Positions 1 through 7,414 of a DNA stretch of 33,081 nt are shown in pieces. The position numbers and the translations under genes are program-made. The notes under the pieces were generated by a model, which did not search any database, was not told the DNA's origin, and saw nothing but the letters and a program-made list of their open reading frames with translations. The stretch's first letter is position 1. The number at the start of each line of letters is the position of its first letter. The stretch is taken from contig JADFXD010000029.1 of the NCBI GenBank assembly GCA_015233725.1, positions 1-33,081 of the forward strand. Reading direction: 5' to 3'. This stretch comes from Nitrospirota bacterium. Its GTDB lineage: Bacteria; Nitrospirota; Thermodesulfovibrionia; Thermodesulfovibrionales; Magnetobacteriaceae.

Positions 1-458
1 ACGGCTCCTATTGGTAAAATCCGGTCATGGATCGTTATTAAATCCACCACGTCACGCGGCTCTCGCCGTCCGGCGGCGGCCATAACCTTATTCGTGGCAA
101 GATCGACAGGATGAAGGACATAGCCGAAAGCGTCATCCCGCACAGTAGGAAAATAACGGTAGTCGCTGTCAACCACCCACTCCAGCTTTGTTGCCCCGTC
201 TTGCCTTGATGCCAGCACGGTGTAAATGGTCGGCTCGCGTCGTAGCCATTGGAGGGTGTAACCGTTGGCCTGCAAGAGGGCGCTATCATCTTGAGCCGCC
301 AGTGCCACTCGTTCTTCGCGGTCATGGAATATGTCGATGTCATCGGAATAGCGCGGTGCATCCCTGTTTAACGGCGTGCTGCCAGCAACATAACTCTCAG
401 GGTCACGATGCGCTGCCAGAAGGCACAAAATCGAGGCCTGAATTTTAGATAACGGCAC
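1..458 (-). CDS. Nucleotidyltransferase, AbiEii/AbiGii toxin family (partial, runs off window)
   Basis: The reading frame is open from a GTG at 458 to the window edge (152 codons). The N-terminal part holds the nucleotidyltransferase signature: G26-S27 in YVAGSTPLN, then RYSDDIDIF with the metal-binding pair D40/D42. A later block, LATNKVMAAAGRREPRDVVDL, matches the conserved N-K-x-x-A...R-x-x-R-D-x-x-D region of AbiEii-like enzymes. Members of this family transfer nucleotides to RNA or protein targets and often act as toxins of type IV systems or in phage defence; the target here is unknown. The start overlaps the last 14 bases of the upstream 68-aa gene, so translation is probably coupled. 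An ATG-initiated frame at 38-361 on the same strand is a shadow of this gene. Family call is firm; toxin activity is inference. Confidence 0.8.
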   Translation of the reverse strand, partial: MPLSKIQASILCLLAAHRDPESYVAGSTPLNRDAPRYSDDIDIFHDREERVALAAQDDSALLQANGYTLQWLRREPTIYTVLASRQDGATKLEWVVDSDYRYFPTVRDDAFGYVLHPVDLATNKVMAAAGRREPRDVVDLITIHDRILPIGA

Positions 459-651
459 GACAGGCCTTTTCGATCTGCTCTGCCAGTTGCCGTGCAGCGA
501 GGTCGCCTTCGACCCTCAAGCTCTGTGTGATGGCTAAAGCATCTTCGCGGGTCGGGTTGGGCACGGGGCGACTGCTCCACAGAGCAACAGCGCCGTACTC
601 CTCAAAGGCACGGCGATAGAGAGCCTCTATGTCTTTCATAGGGTCGGTCAC
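445..651 (-). CDS. Small protein coupled to AbiEii-type nucleotidyltransferase
   Basis: A 68-aa acidic, soluble, mostly helical protein, with sequence ...LYRRAFEEYGAVALWSSRPV followed by an A/E/R-rich C-terminal helix. It sits directly upstream of, and overlaps, the nucleotidyltransferase gene. Small genes in this place often encode the antitoxin or accessory subunit, so that role is suggested by position only; I do not recognise the family with certainty and see no ribbon-helix-helix or HTH motif. Two starts are possible: GTG at 651 or ATG at 639. A consensus-like promoter ends only six bases before the GTG, so the mRNA would be leaderless if GTG is used; neither start has a Shine-Dalgarno sequence. 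Confidence 0.6.
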   Translation of the reverse strand: MTDPMKDIEALYRRAFEEYGAVALWSSRPVPNPTREDALAITQSLRVEGDLAARQLAEQIEKACRAVI

Positions 652-657
652 AACTAT

Positions 658-686
658 AGTATATCACTGTCCGTTCATTTTGTCTA
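658..686 (-). promoter_or_regulatory. Sigma-70-type promoter for the nucleotidyltransferase module
   Basis: On the minus strand TAGACA (681-686) and TATACT (658-663) are separated by exactly 17 bases. The -10 box ends six bases before the GTG at 651, which predicts a leaderless transcript. The -35 box lies inside one of the repeated TAGACAAAA-type sites (676-688), so a protein bound there would block RNA polymerase. Confidence 0.55.
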
Positions 687-772
687 ATGTTTGCTGCATT
701 GGGCACGCCGGAAAGCCGCGTCAGTGCTGGGGTGTCATTTCAGAGATTAGACAAAATGACTACTTTTGTCTA
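676..772. repeat. Three copies of an ATTAGACAAAATG-type site (operator candidate)
   Basis: The 13-mer CATTTTGTCTAAT at 676-688 recurs as its perfect inverse ATTAGACAAAATG at 746-758, and a 10-base core CTTTTGTCTA recurs at 763-772. The first copy overlaps the -35 of the minus-strand promoter; the third lies 17 bases before the -35 of the plus-strand promoter at 789. This is what a shared operator controlling both divergent units would look like. No regulator gene for it is visible in the window. Confidence 0.45.
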
Positions 773-788
773 GTGTTATGACACTTGT

Positions 789-818
789 TTGACTACAACA
801 ATGGCTAAACGGTAAAAT
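789..818 (+). promoter_or_regulatory. Sigma-70-type promoter for the 60-aa membrane protein
   Basis: TTGACT (789-794) and TAAAAT (813-818) are separated by 18 bases, 51 bases upstream of the ATG at 870. Confidence 0.45.
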
Positions 819-869
819 CAACAATGGGTAAAGAAAACATTTACATGGAAAAAGGAGGAATGTAGAGAA

Positions 870-1052
870 ATGTCTTACATTTCTGAGAGAGCATTATTTG
901 GGTGGTGGATCACTATATTTGACACTTTTGTGATATTAGTTGGCTATATCTTTACAAAAAACAGTCGTTTAGCCGGCTTAATTGGTGGGGCTATTGCTGG
1001 AGCGGAAAAGAACTGCAAAGAGCTATCCGATCCGTTCCGTTATGATACCTAA
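870..1052 (+). CDS. Small single-span membrane protein of unknown function
   Basis: A 60-aa peptide starting at ATG 870 after a strong GGAGGA (854-859). Residues about 9-28 (LFGWWITIFDTFVILVGYIF) form one hydrophobic span, followed by a basic KNSR stretch and a glycine/alanine-rich GLIGGAIAGAE segment; the C-terminus is charged and hydrophilic. I do not recognise the family. The good ribosome binding site, the promoter at 789-818 and the clear membrane pattern argue that it is expressed. It is divergent from the AbiEii module and shares the repeated sites at 676-772, so co-regulation is possible. A toxin-like membrane peptide cannot be ruled out. Confidence 0.5.
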   Translation: MSYISERALFGWWITIFDTFVILVGYIFTKNSRLAGLIGGAIAGAEKNCKELSDPFRYDT

Positions 1053-1160
1053 AATCCTCTTTTATTGATAGCATTCATTATGCTAACGGGATCATTAATA
1101 TTTTGTCAAGAGAATTTTACATCCCCGTGTGCACAAATCCCACCCATGCCCCAACTCAGC

Positions 1161-1200
1161 CATCAAGCCGCCCCCTTCTTCTTTCCCTCTTGTGGAGTTG
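1161..1200 (-). repeat. Dispersed hairpin repeat, copy A (5' fragment)
   Basis: Read on the minus strand this is GAAAGAAGAAGGGGGCGGCTT, starting a few bases after the stop codon of the cyclase gene (1205). It matches the start of the longer repeat copies in this window (see 14300-14410) but lacks the second and third hairpins. The adjacent stretch to 1053 holds nothing else that I recognise. Confidence 0.5.
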
Positions 1201-1204
1201 GGTT

Positions 1205-3487
1205 TTAACCCCAGTTGCCGTCCTTGATTTCGTAGACCCTGTGCAGACCGGTAATCCCCTTTAGCTCAAAGAGACCTATCAGCCTGCTGCTGATGCCAGG
1301 CATCTTGCTTGCCTCCTCTACGGCCGTCTCTGTTATAAAGACGCGGTCAACCAGTGGCATCTGGTCCTTGCTTATGCCCCCTTCTATGGGGATTATATCT
1401 GAGGCCTTGACCCCCTCGACACGGAATGTCATGTTGGTGGCCACACCAAGACGGTCGCCCTTGGCATCCACCGTTGTCTCGCCAAAGTTGATGGCAAAGC
1501 GCAACTGGATTACCTGAGTCTCATCGGCTTTTTTGTTGTGTCCACCTATTTCGTCAAGGACGCCAACGGCAAAGTGCACCGCGTTTTCCACCTTTGGAAA
1601 CGTTATCAAAAATCCGTCCCCGGTGCTTTTTAAGAACTGAAACTTCTGTTTCTTTGCCATTGGACGCACCACGTCGGTCAATATCCTCGTCAGCGTGAGG
1701 GCAAATCGATCACCGTACTTATTGGCTATTCCCGTGGAATTACACAGGTCTATTACCAGTATGGCCTCAGAACGGATAGTGCCCTCCTCTGGTATAGTGT
1801 CCGGGACACTCTTTATAATCGTAGTGTCATGCGGGTCCCTGCCGGTGAGGTCCCTTAACACCCTGGCTGCCTCCGCGATGACATCATCATCTTCGTTGGG
1901 GTCGTTTATACATTTCTTTATACTGGATACGGCATCAAGCATTCTCAGCTCCCCAAAGACCCTGAGCGTCTCGATGCGTACGTTTTTGTTAGGGTCCTTA
2001 AGCAGCATTAAAAGCAATTCCCGTACGTCAGAGCCACCAATGTTGACAAGCGTCTGCGGTATGAGCATTTTGACCTCATCAGGACTCTTTACCACTAATT
2101 TCTTAAGCAGCTTGAGCGACTCTTGTTTGACCTCTTCGTCGCTAACCTCTTTTAGGGCATCTGGATTATTTGTCAGGATATCGATCATTTTCATCTGCCC
2201 AAAGGCCTTAAGCGCCTCTATACGCATTTGTTTCTTCGAGTTGCCCAGTATCGTTACCAGTGGTTGTACGACAGCTGGGCCACCGATATTGCCAAGGGCA
2301 CGCGGAATATGCCAGTTTACGTATTCGTCGTCCATCTTTGCGTATAATGGTCCAACGGCTCGCGGGTCTTTTATTAACCCCAGGGAGATTATGGCCTTCT
2401 CCCTGACCCACCAATCCGTATCGTCAAGGGCAATGATCAATGCCTCTACCGCCAACTTATCCGGTACCTTGATAAAGAACTCCACGGAACACCTGCGTAG
2501 ATTCTCATCGGAATCGCTCAACATCGCTATAAAGAACTTTACAATGTTTTCGCCCCTAAGCTCTGCCAGCGCATCAGTGGCAATCTGCTTGACCCACCAG
2601 TCTGAGTCCCTCATTGCATTAATAAGTACATCGATGGTCTTTGGGTCCTTTATGCCGTTGAGCACACCCACGGCAGAGCGCCTGACGTTGACGTCTCGTT
2701 CCTTCATCAGTTGTATCAGGTTGGGCACTATTGAGGCATCTCCAATGCGTATGAGGATTTCCATGGCTTCCTGTCTTATCAGGAGGTCTACGTCCTTGAG
2801 GAGTTCTATTATGGCTGCCGCTGCCCTTTTGTCACCCATAGCACCAATGGCCTCCAGCGCGGCCTTCCTCGTGTATGAGTCTTCTTCCAATAGCTTATGT
2901 ATAAATACGTTAAGACTTGCAGAGTCTTTCATCTTGCCCAACATACGTATTGCCGTAAGCCTTATGCTCAAGGCCTTGTCGTTGACGGACTCCCTGATCA
3001 ATTTGAGCGCCGCATCTCCGCCTACCGATCCTAAGATATTCAGGCAATTTTTCTTGAGCTCCACATCGCCATCCGCATACATGGATAGTAGCTTTGGCAC
3101 ACAGGCAGGGTTCTTAAACGCAAGCAACAGCTCAACAGCGCTGCTGCGTAACAGTGGGTTTGCCCCCTTGAGGTATTCAACAAGATACGGGATTGACTCC
3201 GATTTCCACTTCCTGATGATGAGGTCCTTGGCCGCTATACGCACTATCTCCTGAGGGTCGCCCAGCAGAGGCATCACGTCGGCAATAAGGTCATTATTGC
3301 ATAAGACGTCGAGCAGGCCCTTCAGCTTACTAACCCGCATCTGGTGGTTTCTAAAGGCGTCTATTACACGCGGAAAGGCCTTCCTGCCATATGCCGCTAT
3401 CTCCTTATATAGCTGCCTCTCCTCGCTCTCTCCACTTGCTTCCTCTAAACTATCCAGGAGTTTCCTTATTTTTATTCCTTCAAACAA
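1205..3487 (-). CDS. HEAT-repeat protein with C-terminal class III adenylate/guanylate cyclase domain
   Basis: 760 aa, starting at TTG 3487. Residues 1-~565 are a solenoid of HEAT-like repeats of about 31 aa (recurring patterns such as DPRAVGPLYAKM and NPLLRSSAVELLLAF). Residues ~570-755 form a class III nucleotide cyclase domain: metal-binding D580 (VIDLCNSTG) and D624 (KSTGDGF), purine-contacting K620, and transition-state residues N685 and R689 in TNMTFRVEG. All catalytic positions I can check are present, so it is likely active and makes cAMP or cGMP. There is no signal peptide or membrane span, so it should be cytoplasmic, with the solenoid probably sensing a partner protein. The gene upstream on the same strand encodes a cyclic-nucleotide-binding protein, a likely receptor for the product. 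Product choice (cAMP or cGMP) cannot be told from sequence. Confidence 0.85.
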   Translation of the reverse strand: MFEGIKIRKLLDSLEEASGESEERQLYKEIAAYGRKAFPRVIDAFRNHQMRVSKLKGLLDVLCNNDLIADVMPLLGDPQEIVRIAAKDLIIRKWKSESIPYLVEYLKGANPLLRSSAVELLLAFKNPACVPKLLSMYADGDVELKKNCLNILGSVGGDAALKLIRESVNDKALSIRLTAIRMLGKMKDSASLNVFIHKLLEEDSYTRKAALEAIGAMGDKRAAAAIIELLKDVDLLIRQEAMEILIRIGDASIVPNLIQLMKERDVNVRRSAVGVLNGIKDPKTIDVLINAMRDSDWWVKQIATDALAELRGENIVKFFIAMLSDSDENLRRCSVEFFIKVPDKLAVEALIIALDDTDWWVREKAIISLGLIKDPRAVGPLYAKMDDEYVNWHIPRALGNIGGPAVVQPLVTILGNSKKQMRIEALKAFGQMKMIDILTNNPDALKEVSDEEVKQESLKLLKKLVVKSPDEVKMLIPQTLVNIGGSDVRELLLMLLKDPNKNVRIETLRVFGELRMLDAVSSIKKCINDPNEDDDVIAEAARVLRDLTGRDPHDTTIIKSVPDTIPEEGTIRSEAILVIDLCNSTGIANKYGDRFALTLTRILTDVVRPMAKKQKFQFLKSTGDGFLITFPKVENAVHFAVGVLDEIGGHNKKADETQVIQLRFAINFGETTVDAKGDRLGVATNMTFRVEGVKASDIIPIEGGISKDQMPLVDRVFITETAVEEASKMPGISSRLIGLFELKGITGLHRVYEIKDGNWG

Positions 3488-3640
3488 ATCTCAAACCCCT
3501 ACAACATAAGCATCTCACCTTAGCAGACCACGCCTTTTTTGCCGACCCCCACTTCTTTGCCAGAGCGACATTGCCACGGTGGCAACTTATAACTTCACGA
3601 TGCCTGCATGCGGCATTAGACATATCCCCAGACAACGAGG

Positions 3641-4027
3641 CTATTTCTTAAGAATATGGTTTTCTGCTCTGAGGCTCACAAGCGCAGAGGTCGTCTGTCT
3701 AAGGCGTTCCACCAAGGTATAAAGGAGCAGGCGAAACTCCTCAGAGGTTTTGCTTATCTCTTCCTCCAGGAAATCCTTGTCAATTATACCCAGCACAACA
3801 TTGCCCTCCGCTACGGCTGATGCCGAGCGTGGTTGCCTGTCAAGAAAGCTCATCTCACCAAAGTAGTCACCCTTTTCCAGGCGGGCAATCTCTACAAGCT
3901 CACCCTGAATGGTTTTGATAATACGCACCTTACCCTCTAAGATCATATACGTACCCTCACCAAAAGACCCCTCTTTCAGTATAGCCTGACCGTCTTTATA
4001 GCTCTGTTTAACCACAATCCTTCTCAT
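3641..4027 (-). CDS. Stand-alone cyclic-nucleotide-binding domain protein
   Basis: 128 aa, essentially one cNMP-binding domain (residues ~5-110) plus a C-terminal helix (residues ~95-125). The phosphate-binding cassette FGEMSFLDRQPRSASA is intact: E58 for the ribose 2'-OH and R67 for the cyclic phosphate. There is no HTH, kinase or channel domain, so it must act through a partner or as a subunit. It is encoded 153 bases upstream of the HEAT-cyclase on the same strand, which suggests a small synthesis-and-sensing unit. The 3488-3640 gap between the two holds no gene I can support. Start is ATG 4027; upstream sequence is AT-rich with only a weak ribosome site. Confidence 0.85.
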   Translation of the reverse strand: MRRIVVKQSYKDGQAILKEGSFGEGTYMILEGKVRIIKTIQGELVEIARLEKGDYFGEMSFLDRQPRSASAVAEGNVVLGIIDKDFLEEEISKTSEEFRLLLYTLVERLRQTTSALVSLRAENHILKK

Positions 4028-4163
4028 CTCTTAACCCTTAATATAAATATGATATACATATCTTTCACAATATAGTACCATAATACCATACAAAAGTGGA
4101 AAAATAAAACACCCTACCTACCACCCGGCAATCACGCTTTAAGGTCATACCTTTGCTACCGGC

Positions 4164-4232
4164 AAAAAAAAAAGAAGGAGGGCGGCTCTTCTTAACCCTG
4201 GCCCCCACCCCCGCGAGGAGACTAGTCCCCTT
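4164..4232 (+). repeat. Dispersed hairpin repeat, copy B (degenerate)
   Basis: AAAAAAGAAGGAGGGCGGCT, then CTTCTT, CCCTGGCCCCC and a terminal TCCCCTTG follow the order of the intact copies, but the central CCAGGA/TCCTGG hairpin is lost and the third hairpin is broken. Confidence 0.45.
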
Positions 4233-4472
4233 GTATGATATAGTATAGCGGTAAGAGCTGGTTTTAGAAATGCCAGAGCACATACTACAAAAGTAAGCTG
4301 TTTAGCACATGGTATCTTCATTTGCGTCTCCTTAATTTTTTATCTTGACAATCCTATCAATTTATTGTACTCTAACCCAAGTATATTGCTCAAGCAAGGG
4401 GTATGCCATTGCTAAAGTTTATTTTTCGAAAACTCGAGGACTTATAGATTAATAATTAGGCTCGAATATAAA

Positions 4473-4629
4473 TGACCAGGATCGAGCATTACGGGGTCAA
4501 GGGGACTTCTTCGTGGCCGGGGCGCCTCGCCCCTCCCCTTGCAGGGGGGTTGAAGGGGGCCAGGAGCGTCCTGGAGCGAAAGAGAAGCAGAGCCGCCCCC
4601 TTCTTTGCCTTTTCTTCTCTGTCTTTTCT
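4473..4629 (-). repeat. Dispersed hairpin repeat, copy C (full length)
   Basis: Read on the plus strand: ACGGGGTCAAGGGG, an inner GGGGCG-CCT-CGCCCC hairpin (4519-4533), CCCCTTGCAGGGG, the CCAGGA-GCG-TCCTGG hairpin (4560-4574), then GCCGCCCCCTTCTTTG. This is the family in minus orientation. The third hairpin is longer than in other copies because of the extra inner stem. It abuts the dxr ribosome binding site, so it lies in or just before the dxr 5' untranslated region. Confidence 0.65.
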
Positions 4630-4642
4630 TTGAGGTGAGGAT

Positions 4643-5812
4643 TTGAAGCACATATCTATATTAGGTTCTACAGGCTCGATAGGCAAGAGCGCCCTATCGT
4701 TTATAGGCAAGCACCGGGACAGGTTCAAGGTCGTCGGGCTTACGGCCAACAGCAGCATTGAGACGCTCAAACAACAGATCATCGAGTTCAGGCCGGAGGT
4801 TGTGGCCGTTGTGCAGCAAGATGCCGCCCGGGAGCTTTCCCGATGGGTGACACAGATGCCAGATGCGACCCCCGATACCCCACCTGTGCAGGTGCTGACG
4901 GGTCAGGAGGGTTGTTGCGACGTTGCCGCGTATTCCAAGGCGGAGTTTGTGATCTCTGCCATTGTGGGTTCATCGGGGTTGAGGCCAACGCTTGCCGCCA
5001 TCAGGGCCAACAAGCACATCGGACTGGCAAACAAGGAGACCCTCGTGATGGCCGGCTCAATCGTCATGGCCGAGGTAAAGAGACACAACGTCAACCTCTT
5101 CCCCGTTGACAGCGAACACAGCGCTATATTTCAATGCCTAGAGGGCTACAACGTCAACGACGTCAACAGACTGATCCTGACGGCCTCCGGAGGGCCGTTT
5201 TTCGGAAAGACCACACTGGAACTGCAAGACGTATCAGTCGAGGACGCCCTCAAACACCCCAGTTGGTCTATGGGCAGCAAGATAACCGTGGACTCGGCAA
5301 CGCTCATGAACAAGGGCCTGGAGGTCATAGAGGCACACCACCTGTTTGGTTTTGACCACGACAGGATAGATGTCCTTGTGCATCCCCAGAGCATAGTCCA
5401 CTCGCTGGTGGAGTTTAACGACGGTGCGATGTTGGCGCAGTTGTCGTTGCCGGATATGCGAGGCCCAATAGCCTATGCCCTGTCCTATCCGGAGCGTGTC
5501 CCTGGGGTGCTAAACAGGTGTCGTCTTGAGGAGATTCGCTCGTTGAACTTCTATCCCCCCGACAAGGAGACCTTCCCGTGCCTGTCCTATGCCTACGATG
5601 CCCTCAGAGAGGGCGGGACGATGCCGGCGGCACTAAATGCAGCAAACGAGGCGGTGGTTGAACTGTTCCTGGTCAACGCGATAAGGTTCAACCAGATACC
5701 CGCAATTATAAACGACGTGATGTCAAGACACAAGACCGTTGCCTGCGATGACCTTGAGGTCATCTTTGAAGTAGACAGGTGGGCACGGTCAACCGTAGCG
5801 GAACTGATATAA
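4643..5812 (+). CDS. dxr: 1-deoxy-D-xylulose 5-phosphate reductoisomerase
   Basis: 389 aa, the usual length. It converts DXP to 2-C-methyl-D-erythritol 4-phosphate with NADPH and a divalent metal, the committed step of the MEP isoprenoid pathway, in the cytoplasm. Visible motifs: N-terminal NADPH loop GSTGSIG (8-14), ANKETLV, the metal/substrate block PVDSEHSAIFQCL, the flexible loop HPSWSMGSKITVDSATLMNK, EAHHLF, and MRGPIAYALSYP. Translation starts at TTG 4643, set by GAGGTGAGG immediately upstream and by alignment of MKHISILGSTGSIG with the family. First gene of a dxr-rseP-ybgC operon, an arrangement close to the common dxr-rseP neighbourhood of bacteria. Confidence 0.97.
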   Translation: MKHISILGSTGSIGKSALSFIGKHRDRFKVVGLTANSSIETLKQQIIEFRPEVVAVVQQDAARELSRWVTQMPDATPDTPPVQVLTGQEGCCDVAAYSKAEFVISAIVGSSGLRPTLAAIRANKHIGLANKETLVMAGSIVMAEVKRHNVNLFPVDSEHSAIFQCLEGYNVNDVNRLILTASGGPFFGKTTLELQDVSVEDALKHPSWSMGSKITVDSATLMNKGLEVIEAHHLFGFDHDRIDVLVHPQSIVHSLVEFNDGAMLAQLSLPDMRGPIAYALSYPERVPGVLNRCRLEEIRSLNFYPPDKETFPCLSYAYDALREGGTMPAALNAANEAVVELFLVNAIRFNQIPAIINDVMSRHKTVACDDLEVIFEVDRWARSTVAELI

Positions 5813-5861
5813 GGTGCGGCTGCACCAGCAGTAAGCAGTAAAAGGTGCGGCTGCACCAGCA
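5811..5861 (+). repeat. Tandem hairpin repeat between dxr and rseP
   Basis: The 20-mer AAGGTGCGGCTGCACCAGCA occurs at 5811-5830 and again, identical, at 5842-5861. Each contains a GGTGC-GGCT-GCACC hairpin (5813-5826 and 5844-5857). The first overlaps the dxr stop codon and the second ends just before the rseP AGGAGG. There is no T-tract, so these are not intrinsic terminators; mRNA stabilisation or processing inside the operon is more likely. Confidence 0.7.
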
Positions 5862-5879
5862 ATAAAAGGAGGTACAAGT

Positions 5880-6962
5880 ATGACGGCAGTGTATGCGATT
5901 TTGTTGATAGGGATATTGATCTTTGTTCACGAACTGGGGCACTTTATCCTTGCCAAGCTGGTAGGGATAAAGGTATTGAAGTTTTCTCTGGGGCTTGGAC
6001 CGGCGCTTATCAGCCGAAAATACGGGGAAACCATCTACCAGATATCAGCCTTGCCCGTAGGGGGATTTGTCAAGATGCACGGAGAGGATCAGGAGCCAGA
6101 GCAGGAGAGCGGGGAGTTGGAAGAGCCGGAGCGGGCGTTTGTGTCGCAGTCTGTGTTTAAGCGATTCCTGGTTGTCAGCGCTGGTTCGGTGTTTAATCTC
6201 CTGTTTGCGGCGTTTGTGTTTTGCACAGTGCTCATGATTGGCATACCAAAGATGATGGCCGTCATCGGCAATGTGTTGCCGGATTCTCCTGCCAGATTGG
6301 CCGACCTGAGAAAGGGTGACATCGTGAAAGCTATCAATGGTGAGTCCATCAAGCACTGGGACAAGTTGACAGGGATAATCCATGACAGCGCCGACAAACC
6401 CCTGGCCATCTCCATACGGAGGGGTACGGAGGATATGGTCATACACGTCACGCCGCAAAAAAAGGTCACCAAGGACATCTTTGGCCAGGACATGGAGGTT
6501 GGTTTGATAGGGATTTCACCAAACGGAGATTCCGAAATCGAGCGCTATGGGCCATTTGATGCCATCTATCTGGGCTTTGCAAGGACGTGGGATGTCATTG
6601 CCTTGACCCTCGTCTCCGTGGTGAAGTTAATCCAGAGGGTGGTACCTGCCGATACCATCGGCGGGCCGATCATGATATTTCAGTTAGCGGGCAAACAGGC
6701 AACATCAGGGTTTATCAGTTTTCTGACATTCATGGCGGTTATCAGTATAAACCTTGGGGTGTTTAATCTCTTCCCTATCCCCATACTGGATGGGGGGCAC
6801 ATATTGTATCTCGCGATCGAGGGGATCAGGAAAAAACCCCTAAGCGCCCAGGTAATGGCAATAACGCAGAAGATGGGGCTTGCCTTTTTGTTGCTCCTGA
6901 TGGTCTTTGCCGTCTATAATGATGTCTTGAGGCTACTGGGGAAATCCCCGATGCCTTATTAG
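5880..6962 (+). CDS. rseP: RIP metalloprotease, site-2 protease (RseP family)
   Basis: 360 aa integral inner-membrane zinc protease of family M50B. The zinc motif HELGH is at residues 17-21 in the first membrane span (ILIFVHELGHFILAK). A single PDZ domain lies about 125-205 (ADLRKGDIVKAINGESI), and the third zinc ligand is in NLFPIPILDGGH near residue 300. E. coli RseP has two PDZ domains and about 450 aa; this shorter one-PDZ form is common elsewhere. The family cuts membrane-bound anti-sigma factors and remnant signal peptides. ATG 5880 follows AGGAGG with an ideal gap. It ends 7 bases before ybgC. Confidence 0.95.
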   Translation: MTAVYAILLIGILIFVHELGHFILAKLVGIKVLKFSLGLGPALISRKYGETIYQISALPVGGFVKMHGEDQEPEQESGELEEPERAFVSQSVFKRFLVVSAGSVFNLLFAAFVFCTVLMIGIPKMMAVIGNVLPDSPARLADLRKGDIVKAINGESIKHWDKLTGIIHDSADKPLAISIRRGTEDMVIHVTPQKKVTKDIFGQDMEVGLIGISPNGDSEIERYGPFDAIYLGFARTWDVIALTLVSVVKLIQRVVPADTIGGPIMIFQLAGKQATSGFISFLTFMAVISINLGVFNLFPIPILDGGHILYLAIEGIRKKPLSAQVMAITQKMGLAFLLLLMVFAVYNDVLRLLGKSPMPY

Positions 6963-6969
6963 CCCCAAG

Positions 6970-7368
6970 ATGTCTGCCCCGTTAGACGTAAGGATATATT
7001 ACGAGGACACCGATTGTGGCGGGGTCGTGTACTATGGCAAGTACCTGACCTATCTTGAACGCGCACGGACGGAGTTTCTCGAACAGCGTGGGATCGTCCT
7101 GACGACATTGATGCAGGAGGGGCTTCAGTTTGTGGTCGTGCATGTTGACATCCGCTATCACAGTCCGGCCAGATACGCGGACGTTATCTCCATCCACTCG
7201 GAGATCGAGGATGTCAGCTTTGCCTCCATCGTCTTTAAGCACCGGATATTGAGGAAAAACACCGACGTGTTGATCGCCGCCTCCAAGGTAAAACTCGCCT
7301 GCGTCGGCAGGAGTCTCAAGCCAGAACGCCTAAGTAGTGAGTTGCTCGCACGCCTCAGCGAAAAATAA
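6970..7368 (+). CDS. ybgC: Acyl-CoA thioesterase, YbgC/4HBT hot-dog family
   Basis: 132 aa hot-dog fold protein. The catalytic signature YYEDTDCGGVVYYGKYLTYLERAR (about residues 10-33) has the conserved Asp of the Y-x-D-T-D motif. YbgC proteins hydrolyse acyl-CoA thioesters and are usually linked to the Tol-Pal system or phospholipid metabolism. Here it is the third gene of the dxr operon, with 7 bases between it and rseP. There is no signal peptide, so it is cytoplasmic. Substrate cannot be inferred. The stop codon runs straight into a hairpin repeat/terminator. Confidence 0.9.
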   Translation: MSAPLDVRIYYEDTDCGGVVYYGKYLTYLERARTEFLEQRGIVLTTLMQEGLQFVVVHVDIRYHSPARYADVISIHSEIEDVSFASIVFKHRILRKNTDVLIAASKVKLACVGRSLKPERLSSELLARLSEK

Positions 7369-7412
7369 GAAGAAGAAAGAAGGGGAGCCGCCCCCTTTTT
7401 CCCCTCTTTTTT
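7366..7412 (+). terminator. Repeat-derived terminator, copy D of the dispersed repeat
   Basis: The ybgC stop lies within TAAGAAGAAGAAAGAAGGGG, followed by the AAGGGG-AGCCGC-CCCCTT hairpin and T-rich tracts. This is the first hairpin of the repeat family with the rest missing. It sits between convergent ybgC and the histidine phosphatase gene (end 7415) and could terminate both. Confidence 0.6.
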
Positions 7413-7414
7413 TT

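Larger units (their letters stand above)
4028..4642. other. 615-base intergenic region between divergent genes
   Basis: No credible gene here. It contains a degenerate copy of the dispersed repeat (4164-4232), an AT-rich stretch (about 4300-4470) that probably carries promoters, and a full-length repeat copy in minus orientation (about 4473-4629) ending just before the dxr ribosome site. Short open frames on the minus strand (4065-4283, 4442-4651, 4489-4782) are low-complexity readings of the repeat. Confidence 0.6.

Noticed and set aside
38-361. Minus-strand frame starting MHRAIPMTSTYS
   Set aside because: It is the wrong frame of the nucleotidyltransferase gene; the frame from GTG 458 gives all the family motifs.
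1695-3254. Long plus-strand open frame of 519 codons
   Set aside because: It is antisense to the HEAT-cyclase gene, is serine/leucine/isoleucine rich with no domain, and is explained by codon use on the minus strand.
4065-4283. 72-aa minus-strand frame in the intergenic gap
   Set aside because: No ribosome site, no domain, and it runs through a degenerate copy of the dispersed repeat.
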